Below are positions 1 through 9,924 of a stretch of 64,000 nucleotides of DNA, in pieces (within the stretch, counting starts at the first letter, position 1; each line of letters starts with the position of its first letter). The DNA is taken from positions 124,001-188,000 of the forward strand of contig NW_026570265.1 of the NCBI RefSeq assembly GCF_019649055.1. The letters run 5' to 3'. The DNA comes from Paramacrobiotus metropolitanus. Taxonomy: Eukaryota; Tardigrada; Eutardigrada; Parachela; Macrobiotidae. The notes below the pieces were generated by a model that had not been told where the DNA came from, made no database searches, and saw nothing but the letters and a program-made list of their open reading frames with translations. The position numbers were made by a program, and so were the translations under genes.

Positions 1-942
1 GATCACAAAAATATCGATTAGCTTTGAAGCTTACAAACAAGTGCTTTGGCTCCTACTCGTACATACCCAAAACTGTGGCAAGTCTTATTGGTCCAGTTTT
101 CCCCTTTATTCACAATCGATTGGCAGCAGGCGTGATAAAAGAGATTATAAACATCCAGGCACTCTGCCGCTCCGGTATTCGAGATTCTGCAGACTGCTCG
201 GTGAACATAGATTCTGGACTGTGGTCCACGAGGAAATCGTGTTTATTGGCTGTTTATTATTGCTTTCTCCTTCCACTTCACATTTTGCCACTGTTCATCT
301 CCTTTCTCTACATTTGTGGTTAAATATGTCTACCGTATACGCAGCTTTCCGGTTCTATTAGCTATGATTTCATACAGCTTCGGCACTAAAAGCTGGAAAT
401 AGTTTCAACGTTGTATTTCTCTTTTCACATCAGGGCCACTCGTTGCATTTGAGATGAAGTGGACACTCCTCTCCGTTCTACTCTACTCTAGACTTTTTGA
501 CTTGTACTGTATGTGCGTACTGTGTACAGGTTTAACTACTACTAACTAGTAAGTACTATGTGACCGTGCATGCGAATGCGATAGACCGACTGCGGCGATA
601 TCGAATGACCACACCACCGTGCTTTCGAATCGCCTAAAATATGCGATAGAGCAAGCAATACGATGAAACCCATTCTGAATTTCTTCAGTTTTTAAATTTC
701 AATTTTCATTCCTGCATAGTGCCTAGTACAGAGTCAGACTACAGAGTACAGATACAACAACTGCGGCAAAATGAACCAGCTCAAATCTGACGGTCGACTA
801 AATATAAAAATGTAATGAAAAGGATTTATTCGTGAAGTAACACTACTTAAAAACCGAGAAGAAATTCTTTTGAATTAGTTTATTAATTTTAAATACTAAG
901 CCTGAACTTCGTCCGACTTATTTAAACAAATGGCCAAGATGC
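1..942. other. No gene seen
   Basis: Both strands carry only short open frames with no family resemblance and no convincing splice-linked exons. It may include flanking or untranslated sequence of a gene outside the window. Confidence 0.4.
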
Positions 943-1112
943 TAAGGGTGGGTCTCACATTCAAAGCGAATCTAGTTGCGATACAGCAACTCCACCTCGC
1001 GAGGTGGCTTCGCGTACCGTATCTGTAGGCGTGGCCACTGCAAACAACCACCTCGTGCGGTTGAGCAACCGTACCATAACGAGATTCGCTTTGAATGTGA
1101 GACCCACCCTAA
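943..1112. mobile_element. Harbinger-like MITE with 28-bp terminal inverted repeats
   Basis: A 164-bp non-coding element has perfect 28-bp inverted ends: 946-973 starts GGGTGGGTCTCACATTC, and its exact reverse complement is 1082-1109. It is flanked by TAA on both sides (943-945 and 1110-1112). A 3-bp TWA target duplication with G-rich termini is typical of the PIF/Harbinger superfamily. The inner halves also pair imperfectly, and a 16-bp perfect palindrome lies at 992-1007, so the whole element could fold into one hairpin. There is no transposase frame, so it would depend on an autonomous element elsewhere. The superfamily assignment rests on ends and duplication only. Confidence 0.8.
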
Positions 1113-2839
1113 GAGTGCCGCTAAGACATCTAAATAAAAAATCCCCTTCAATTCGAGGACAGGAGAAGGACCGTTCCCCAATCGAAACACGTTCTGATGG
1201 TGAACATTTTCACAACAAATTAATCAAAAAACACGGGCCCGGCACCGCGGCGTTTTACCTCACCGCGATAGTTATCGTTGATAATTTTTGTGACCAAAAA
1301 GTTTAGTCCTTATTTTTTACGATAATGTTGATTGTTCGTGGTTCTGAGTTTTTCGACCAGACTCAAATCAAATTAAGTTCCTAGTGCGATGTATGGAGAC
1401 TATCTGTAGTGACCTTTTAGGCTGTTCTTTTGTCGTAATCGTAATGATAGTAACAATAAAAGCATTTCCTGGGTTGCATTACGTGCCAATTGCCATACTG
1501 CTACACTGATGAGGCAAGCAATATCCACACCGATTGTGAGACGACTCAGACGAGTCACCAGCGTGAACAGTAGCGCCGGAACGGCCCGGAAGCCAAGCAG
1601 AATCATGGACTAGCGAAACGTTATCAGAGCTTATCGACGTGTTTTGTCCCATTCCCTTCGAATCTCAAAACCCTCATGCAGAATCTTCGGACCGGAACTT
1701 CGCCCGATTACAGAGCCGAGACTTCAGAAGTAGTCTTTAAGTTCAAGTCATCATGACACCCTAACCTTTTCTCTGATCAGGCCGCTTGAGCTGCTCAAAA
1801 ATAATGATATTGCTCCTTTTTATGCATATTTGTATTATACATGAAAACTGATAGGTGCTTGATTTTGAATAAAATAATGCTTTTTCAACTTTCAGGAATT
1901 TAAGCGCGAGTCCAGCACCAGTAGAGATGATTATCGTACCGTATCTGCACAAACAGCACTATGCAGACTTCTGTCCATGCTTCTTTATTGAAAGTTTGAA
2001 ACGTACACTGGCTGCTGGCCACGCAACAGTTCAAATTGAAGACAGAACCGTGGGCGGCTGCCACAATCTTACCTTGAATAAGCTCTTATGTAAGTAAGTG
2101 CGGATGGGGTAAATAAACTTTCCAAACGTTGATCGTCGTGGTCATCAGACGATCTCATTGTGACAGTTTCTTGCGAAATTGGACACTTTCGTTCCTCGAC
2201 AGAACGGAACGGCTGTTTAGGATTGCTTTTAAATTTACATCTGTAAAAACTAGCCAAACCTGCTCTTAACGAGGACCAAAATTTGTGTGCAGCTGTAATG
2301 GAATTAACGTCCCTCAGGCTGCACCGAAGATCCATTTTTGGAGATTTGCATTTCTGTTGCCATTATTGTGCTGATTTGGAGCTGTTTTCGTTATGATAAC
2401 TGAAACGTTGAGGGGAGAGTTCTGCACGAACTTTTTATGGTTACTGTGGGGATTCTCTTGCATTGCCGTTGCATGTAGCAAATGGAAACATGAGTTCCCA
2501 AAAGAGAAACCATTCAGAGAACGTACGTTTTTTGCTTTTTCGGTTCTCATTTGTTGTCGCTGCGTTTTTCATTGTTCGCGCATGAAATTTGCAACAACGT
2601 TAGACCCATGATTAGAGATCTATATAGAAATTACTTGTAAAAATCTTTTTCTGCATGCTTAGTATCGCTTTTCACATATTATGGTGGTGGCGCTTTGCCA
2701 CTGATAGCATAATAATAATGTGGTATTTCCTTATTAATTTAAAGGGAATATCAGCATTCCGTTGACCGTTGGTAATGTTTACGATTTTTAGCCCAGATTT
2801 AGACCAGTAAGGATATTACTGATTCGTTATGTTTTGCAG
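1113..2839. other. Intergenic or 5' region of the KDM7 gene
   Basis: No coding exon is supported. A good acceptor (TTTTGCAG, ending 2839) directly abuts the first ATG of the KDM7-like gene, which suggests an untranslated 5' exon somewhere in this stretch; I could not place its donor. Confidence 0.4.
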
Positions 2840-5772
2840 ATGGGATCAACCCCCACTCCGGATTATATAATGTCTCTTGAAAACAGTTTCTCACCAAAAC
2901 CAGCTGACTTCCAGAAATCCAAAAAGCGGAAATCATCAAGTTTACCGTTAAACCGAGATTCGAAGGCCGTTGCGTGTCATGCAACTGAGTCGCCTGCGCC
3001 CGCAGTTGCAGCTCAGCCTCTTGCCGCGCCGTCCCTGGTAATTCCACAGACCGTTGGGCAGTTTGCCGAAAAGTCCGGGAAGGAGCCGTGCGCGGAACCC
3101 ACCAGTTCGCCCATTGATCATTTTCTCCTGGAGAAGAAATTTTTATCGCCTACTGAAATCGAGACGCAGCCACTGGATTTATCTGCAAAGAAAAAAAGAC
3201 ATAAACCCAGAGCGTCAGGGGATTATTCGTGCATTTGCAAAGATGAGGAGAAAAACAAGGACAGATTTATGATTGAATGCAGCGGTTGCGAAAAGTGGTT
3301 TCATGGAGAGTGAGTAACAGTTCTCTCTAGCGTTGTTGTCATCCTTGAGCGTTTTTTTAGCGTAAGGACTGTTTGGTTTTTGTAGATGTGTAAATGTTTC
3401 AGCAATGCAAGCGGATTCCTTCCTGAATTACTATTGTCGCGAATGCGCTAAACAGCATGGAGAGCCAACGAGTAAGGTTTATTTACAGGCGAATTGCTTT
3501 TACACACTAATCCAAAACTGAAGTTTTTTTTCATGCATTTAGAGTTTTGATGCATAAAAATTGGTTTTAGACATCTTTCTAGAATTCAGGAAGCAGAGTA
3601 TTATTGAAATTTTGTTGGTGGAGGCATTGAATTCGTGTTGAGCCTTTAAGCTTCACTTATAGTTGGGTGTTTTACAGAGAAGCCAAGGACAAACATGCAC
3701 CGCCATAATGCATACGAAAAAAGTGCTACCGGTAAACCTACACAGTCTGGGACACCTAGGTTTATGGAGGAGTTACAAAAAAGGCAGTTTTCACCGTAAG
3801 TTGAAGATTTGTAATTTTCTTAGCGTCTTGCAAAACGTGCATTTAAATTTGCGTTAAATGCCGCTGACAAACATGGTGAATAAGTAATTTTAATATGTTT
3901 GTGTTTAGTATTGAAACTGTTTTGGATGTAAAAAGAGGATTTGAAATTGATGTGCAGTATCTGGAAGAAAATGGTTTTGAACGACCGATTTTGATTCGCG
4001 AGAAAGGCGGATTGGAGATTGTGATCCCCGGTTCTGAGTTTTATTATAAAGATGTTGTTCAAATCCTAGGTACTGTAGCTTTTTTTATTTTTTTTATAGA
4101 GTAAATTTCAAGTACATTTATCTGTAGGTGGATCCCGAGAAGTTATAGCCATCGATGTCCGTAAGTGAAAATTGAACATTACAAAATAAGTTTCTGAATT
4201 TAGTGTTGGTTATTCATTTGGGTTCGTAGAAACGCAAGAGGATGGAATCAAACTAACGTTAGATGAATTTCTCAAGTATATGCAAACTCCGCCGCCTAGG
4301 AATCCTGTCCTTAATATCATTAGCCTGGAGTTTAGTAATACTGAGTAAGTTACTCGTGCGTCGTTTCAAGATTGCTGGCTTTAAAACAGCTTGGCGTTTG
4401 TATTAATACTTTTCATTTAAAACACCAGACATGTGTTCTTTGTTGTTGTTCATGTAGCGCAGAAAGTCGGTTCCCGCGGTGCTGTCCAGAGTGGTCACGG
4501 CGGCCGATAATATGTTTATATGCTTATTTGTAGACTTGCCGCAAAGGTGATACCACCTCTGGTGGTGCGTGAGCTGAGCTGGGCGGATCAACATTTTCCA
4601 GAATTAAATGATGTGCCACCGGAAAGTCCGTATGCCAAGCCCGAAGTGCAGAAATACTGTCTGATGTCCGCTCAAGACAGCTATACGGATTTTCATATTG
4701 ACTTTGGTGGAACGTCCGTGTGGTATCACATTTTTAAAGTAAGCAGGAGGATTGGTAATACCTACTCTGGTTAAATGTGTGTTTATTTTTCGGAAGTTGT
4801 AATGTCAGGCGACGTGATGTTTTTCTGTAATAGGGGAAAAAGATATTTTATTTAATTGCGCCGACGGATTCCAACTTGGAAAAATATGAAGAGTGGATGA
4901 AATCCGATAAGCAGTCAGAAAGGTTTTTGGGCGCCGAATGCCACTGCTATAAATTGGAGTTAAATCAAGGCGAAACCATCCTCATGCCTAGTGGCTGGTG
5001 AGCTCATCTGCCGCATAATGACAGTGCTTTACAATTTGTAATGTCACAGTGTGGTAACGGCATTTTCGTTGATGCATGTGTTGGTGCTTCCATAATTCTG
5101 GTTTTTGCTGGAAGTCATCTCTTTTCGACTAAAAATGCCCCTCTATGCAGGATCCATGCTGTTTATACTCCGGAAGATAGCCTTGTTTTTGGAGGAAATT
5201 TTCTCCACCATCTTGGCGTTGAAATGCAGCTAAAGTATGTTGGATAGTGGATAACTTTAGCTGGTGTATTTCGATGGCTTGTAAATTTGTTTGTTTTAGG
5301 ATTAACAAAATGGAAGATCGCCTTAAAACTCCGTTACGTTATCGATTTCCGCATTTCTATACAGCGTGCTGGTACGCGCTGAATGACATGACCGATCGTT
5401 TAGCGGATTTCGTCGAAGAGCATAAAAAGCCTCGCAAGATTCCAAAATTCTTGACTGCGGGATGTAAATGTTTATATACGGAGTTTTTGGATTGGATGGG
5501 AGATGACGAGGTGCGATGTTGGTGTTAGTTGTGGTTGTGTTTGTTACAAAGGGTGTTGCTTTTAACAGGGAGCAAAAACTAAACGGCACGAGGTACCAGA
5601 GACCATTGATCCTTTTGAGACCATGAAACGGCTGAAGCGATTTTTGAAGAAACTCGCTGTAAGTAGTCACTTGTTCCAGCATTTACTTTATACCAAGCAG
5701 AAGAAATACAAAGAATTATTAGATAATAACTGGCAAAGTTATCGGAAGAGAATTACTAGTAGCCTTACGTAA
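2840..5772 (+). CDS. KDM7: KDM7-family PHD-JmjC histone lysine demethylase
   Basis: Eleven exons: 2840-3309, 3386-3471, 3678-3795, 3909-4069, 4128-4160, 4230-4344, 4534-4738, 4834-4997, 5151-5234, 5300-5510, 5569-5772. They sum to 616 residues with every phase matching. A PHD finger lies at about 131-180 ([18 protein letters not shown]) and should read methylated H3K4. The linker and JmjC domain follow the PHF8/KDM7A pattern. Fe(II) ligands are all present: His382, Asp384 (FHIDFGG) and His453 ([10 protein letters not shown]). PHF2 has Tyr at the last position, so this looks catalytically competent, presumably on H3K9me or H3K27me. The long vertebrate C-terminal tail is missing. Residues 111-115 read PLDLS, a CtBP-binding consensus. 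The start is the first ATG; earlier in-frame codons are non-ATG and sit in the apparent intron. A perfect GTAAGT at 5659 lies in frame without a usable acceptor, so a longer isoform is possible. Confidence 0.92.
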
Positions 5773-5781
5773 CACCCTTAA

Positions 5782-5787
5782 AATAAA
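5782..5787 (+). terminator. Polyadenylation signal of the KDM7 gene
   Basis: AATAAA lies 10 bases after the stop codon, which supports the end of the gene. Confidence 0.7.
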
Positions 5788-7168
5788 TGGCTAAAATTTA
5801 ATGTTCGTTGGTTGCAGTTTAATTTTCCCTGTTTTTATTATAGATGTTGTAGATAGCCTTTTGATTAAGCGTGGACCAGTTGGATGCATTTATCTACCTG
5901 TGCAGCGCAGCATATGTTGTATAGATACGTAGCGCGGAGCTCATTCTGATCTGCCTCTTTAGAATTCGTTGTTCGTCTGTCCGTGAAGATGTTGTTGTCG
6001 TGTAATTATTTTGTTTTGTATGGGTTTTACTTGTAATTAATTATTTAGGTTTTGTTGAATCTAACAGTATTGCACTTGATTTCGGACAAATTTGATGGGA
6101 ACACTGCCGGTATCGTGGGTGTCTTTGTTGATTATGATTTTAATTTAATGAATATTTGCGAATGGGCCAATTTTCTTTTAACTTTTTGTTATCGTCTTTT
6201 TAGTTTTCTTTGTGTGGTGTTAGTATTTTGTAGTTTTACCCGGGTGGTATGAAGTGTGTATGACATTGTCGCCGTTTCGGCACATTTGGAAAGGTGGACT
6301 GGTGTCTTGTGTTGTTGTTGACGTTGGTGAGAATAAACATTCCCTGGTGCGATTAATTTGGTGCATCGCTTTTTTTGCTGATTACATACAGGAATTCTCG
6401 TGAAGGGAACGTTGAAGACTAGATTTTTGGGAGCCGATTGCCTGATTTCCGCGTTTTTTGCATTAACCGGCATTCGGAAATTCGATATGTTAACAGAAGG
6501 TGAAAGTCGCTTGCATATAAAGGAAGAAATTGGTCTAGATGTATGAAGTTGAAATATGAGCTGTACACCATGCTTTCAAATTCTGATCATGAACTTCCGT
6601 CTTCCGTGTGTACTTCAAAATCTCGTGGCTGGTTTCGCGTGGTCGACCACACGACCAGTTAGTACTTTTTTTCAGCTCTAACGCACGTAAACCGGCCCGA
6701 TGCATCTCTCAGCTGTAGCTCGATTAATCATAAATCATTAAAATAGTATTGTTACACTATAAAATTAATTTACACCTACTGTACGTAACATTCCATGTAT
6801 AATGTAATATACTATATGTTTCCATAGTTTACACTTTGCAGCACACAGATAGCAGTAGTTTTACAGCATCTGTCCAACTTGTCTTTGCAGACCACACCAT
6901 TAAGTCGTCATAGAAGTCGAATTCATTCACCGGGATTACCGAAATCACATACGAGACCAGTAAATTTGGAGCTATGCCTAATATAAAATTAACAGGACTA
7001 TAAAAGCCTAATAAGACGTAAAAATTAATATAAGCAATTCATTGTACAAACTGTTCGAGTAATGAAGATGTGCGTATCACATAACGGAATTTTGCCCAGA
7101 TCGGTTCACCCTTCTTCGGCGAACTAATTTGCAAATGCGCAAGTGTTAAGAGATTGGAACGGCATCCA
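5788..7168. other. Intergenic, AT-rich
   Basis: This holds only short unrecognised frames. One open stretch at about 6400-6540 on the plus strand follows an acceptor-like CAG but matches nothing I know. The region lies between the convergent KDM7 and GPCR 3' ends. Confidence 0.45.
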
Positions 7169-8737
7169 TTAATCACGAGCCGCCGCGGCGACACGGCCAA
7201 CAAACGGGTTATCCTCCTCCATAAATGACACACTTTTCCGACTAAGACTGCGGCTGGAAGATGATTTGCCCATTAGACTATTAGCGGAGTGATTAGGCAT
7301 TAATAATCGGGTATCCTCGTTTTCATTAGGCAGGAGATTTATGGATAATTGCTTACCGGCCGGCGCCGGATGATGGTTGCATGCGGATGCGGCCAGCGAC
7401 GCGGCGGCGGCGGACGTGGGTGTACCACTGGCAATCTCCATGCAGAGAGAGGGTCGTGTGGAGATACACCTGGAGTCAGACCGCTGCTGCTGTAGCGCAT
7501 GCGACGGCTGCACCTGCAACAACGTCTGCGACCGGAAGCTGCCGTTGTTAATCTGCAGACTGCACTGCCGTCGGATCTCGGCCTTGCCCATGAATAATCT
7601 CCTGACATCCCGCCGCAGACTGGAATTACTGAAAATGTACAGGAACGGATTGCAGATCGTGGAGGCGACAAAGAAGAGAAAGAAGACTAAACGTTGATAT
7701 TTGTCGTTATGATCGAAGCGTGCTAGCGAGAAGGCCCGACTAACCATCAGCAGATAGACCGGGAATGCGCAGATTAATATGGACAGCAGGATCCATATGA
7801 CAATCTGTACCGTTTTCCGGTTGTCATGACCGGTTAAGAAGGCTTGCAGTGATGAGTAGGAACTGTGCCGTTCGGCCGTCGCGCCCGATGAGAGCCGGGT
7901 GTCGCCGCCGCTGCGACTCTTGGCCAATTCCACCGTAATGCTCCGCCGGATGCCCAGATGATTCTGAAATTCGTAAACAAAATTCTTCCGGGTTGTCGAG
8001 GCGGCATTCTTGGCGGAAATGAACACCTTGATGTAGATGGCGGCCAGGGCAATAAACGGCAGGACAAACGTCAGCGCGGCGTAGACACAGGCCACTAACT
8101 GCGCTGTGCCGGTCCCGGACCAATTAATGTCACAGTAGCCATTGTGCAGGAAAAATATATGCGTATCCTGCCAGGCCAGCGGCATGAGAACGGCCACCGG
8201 CAGACACCATGATGCCGATATTAAGCATAATGATCGCGTGTAGCTCATCCGGCGACTATGGTGTAATGGATTACCAACACATGCTAAAAATCTATCCAGA
8301 CCGATCAAGAGCACGGTGAGCATAATTATGCCGACAGCTGCATGAAATCCCAGCGCCACGAGCTGGCAAAATAAGCCGGTGAAATGGATACGCGTTAGAT
8401 TAGCCGGGGCGGCGAACTTTACATACACACTGATGGGAATCACGCCGATCATCAGGAGTAAATTGCAAAAGGTCATGCTCATTAGAAAACGATGCCCGCT
8501 GGTGCGGCGTGAGCCCTTGCGGTAGAAAATAACGCCGGAAATAATGTTCAACACCATTCCGCTCAGCCAGATGCCGCACAATGCCGTTGTTTCCACAATA
8601 CACTCCGCATCGCAGCCGGGAGTGCCGGTATACGATGTGTTGAACATGTTGCAGCTGTCACAATAAATGAAAGAAATTGTACGGTTCAATACAGAACGAT
8701 AGACCTGAAATTCCCAGGGTAGTATTTTCGCTGTCAT
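7169..8737 (-). CDS. Orphan class A (rhodopsin-like) G-protein-coupled receptor, intronless
   Basis: One uninterrupted 522-residue frame. Seven hydrophobic segments follow the class A layout. N-glycosylation sites are at Asn18 (NRT) and Asn33 (NTS). The conserved TM3 cysteine is in GLFCQL (Cys124). The DRY motif is DRF (148-150). TM7 carries NPFLY. Two core residues are unusual: the TM2 sodium-site aspartate is Asn92 (FCNLLL), and the TM6 CWxP motif is CAFP. The third loop is long and Ser-rich; the tail is about 140 residues with His/Gln and Ser runs and a late RSLSRKS cluster. I chose the ATG at 8735-8737; the frame extends a few codons upstream only through a TTG. Nearly all other genes here have many introns, so this may be a retrocopy or an old intronless receptor. 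The ligand cannot be inferred. Confidence 0.88.
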   Translation of the reverse strand: MTAKILPWEFQVYRSVLNRTISFIYCDSCNMFNTSYTGTPGCDAECIVETTALCGIWLSGMVLNIISGVIFYRKGSRRTSGHRFLMSMTFCNLLLMIGVIPISVYVKFAAPANLTRIHFTGLFCQLVALGFHAAVGIIMLTVLLIGLDRFLACVGNPLHHSRRMSYTRSLCLISASWCLPVAVLMPLAWQDTHIFFLHNGYCDINWSGTGTAQLVACVYAALTFVLPFIALAAIYIKVFISAKNAASTTRKNFVYEFQNHLGIRRSITVELAKSRSGGDTRLSSGATAERHSSYSSLQAFLTGHDNRKTVQIVIWILLSILICAFPVYLLMVSRAFSLARFDHNDKYQRLVFFLFFVASTICNPFLYIFSNSSLRRDVRRLFMGKAEIRRQCSLQINNGSFRSQTLLQVQPSHALQQQRSDSRCISTRPSLCMEIASGTPTSAAAASLAASACNHHPAPAGKQLSINLLPNENEDTRLLMPNHSANSLMGKSSSSRSLSRKSVSFMEEDNPFVGRVAAAARD

Positions 8738-9924
8738 GCGTACATAACACAATTGCGACGCAGTGTGTCACATATTTCCGCACTGGTCTGGAATGATTAA
8801 TAAAATAACTCAAAGCGGGGCAACGTCAGTTTGCCTATGCATCTCAAAAAAACAGCACGGCAAATTGCAGCAAAGAGCCCAGTGTTTGGCAACAGAGAAC
8901 GGGCGCGCGCCAAATATGCAAAACCATCAACGCCGTTCAGTTCAATTGCATGCTAATTCTTTCGACGGCCAAACATACAACTGCATCAGATAGCCGTTCG
9001 GCGGTTTGTGGACACGAACTCGATCCCCGTCAAACCATTAAGTTATGGGTTTGATCAAAGTCAAAGATAAAAATACTTTATTTCCTCAGCTAATATAAGA
9101 GGCCAATCAATGGCAGTATGGATGCCATCTTAAACAAACACATAAATATGGAACGGATATGGAGAAATCATCGCAATGTATCGCTCGCTATCGCTGCGGT
9201 ACAGCGCTGGCGTCTGGCACAAGGCCGGCCGTGTATGAATAGCAGTTAGCAATAGCGTTTCCGGAAGTCAAGGAATACACGACTGGAGTGAAATCAGCGT
9301 TACACACTACTGTGAATCAAGTCAAACTTGACATTTGCTGCCAGCTGTGCCCATAGCACGCAGTATCGTGTACTTGTACGTGTTCCATGACTCCTGCCGG
9401 TCGGCCGGGAATACCGTCGTCCGTGTATGTACAGATGCAGATATAATTATGAACATACAGGCACCACGCGTAACAATTTCCTGTTGCGGGTGCGATGCGT
9501 TGTCCTTGTTGGACAACCTACAACGCAACCTACGATATTTTCCCATTCGACCATGAATTTATTAATGGCTGTTTACTCAGAAGCGATATTCCGTAATTAA
9601 ATGTCGACAAAAGGTTGTGGTGGTTTCGGATAGAGCGGTGTGTAAGTGCTGTCCGACAGGAAATGAGTTTTCCCTTTTTTATGCAACTGAGCGTGAGTAC
9701 GACGTTAAAATGTTTACAACTCCAAAGGATTTCATTTTTTAAAACTCGCGACATTCGAGATTATAGAAACCGAAATAAAATGTGAAACTGAAGACTGCAA
9801 AACATTCAAACAGCAGATTCCGTAACACAGAAAAAAGTGCAGTATGCAAAGGTCAGCAAAAGCTTCGTTCTCAGCCACACTTAAATTGTGGAAATAATGC
9901 AAACATTGCGCCTATACAGAATCA
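8738..9924. other. Intergenic; upstream of the GPCR and downstream of POLD2
   Basis: No coding exon is supported. It must hold the GPCR promoter (minus strand) and the POLD2 3' UTR; a minus-strand AATAAA is present near 9550. Confidence 0.4.

Noticed and set aside
2834-2839. Earlier start of the KDM7 frame
   Set aside because: It begins with TTG inside the TTTTGCAG acceptor, so it is intronic.
5659-5772. Splicing from GTAAGT at 5659 to further KDM7 exons
   Set aside because: No in-phase downstream exon with family resemblance was found, and reading through gives a stop followed at once by AATAAA.
6052-6252. Hydrophobic plus-strand frame after KDM7
   Set aside because: T-rich sequence readily yields hydrophobic frames; it starts after the KDM7 polyadenylation signal and matches nothing.
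8738-8752. Longer N-terminus for the GPCR
   Set aside because: The extension begins at a TTG; the first ATG is at 8735-8737 and eukaryotic initiation at TTG is unlikely.
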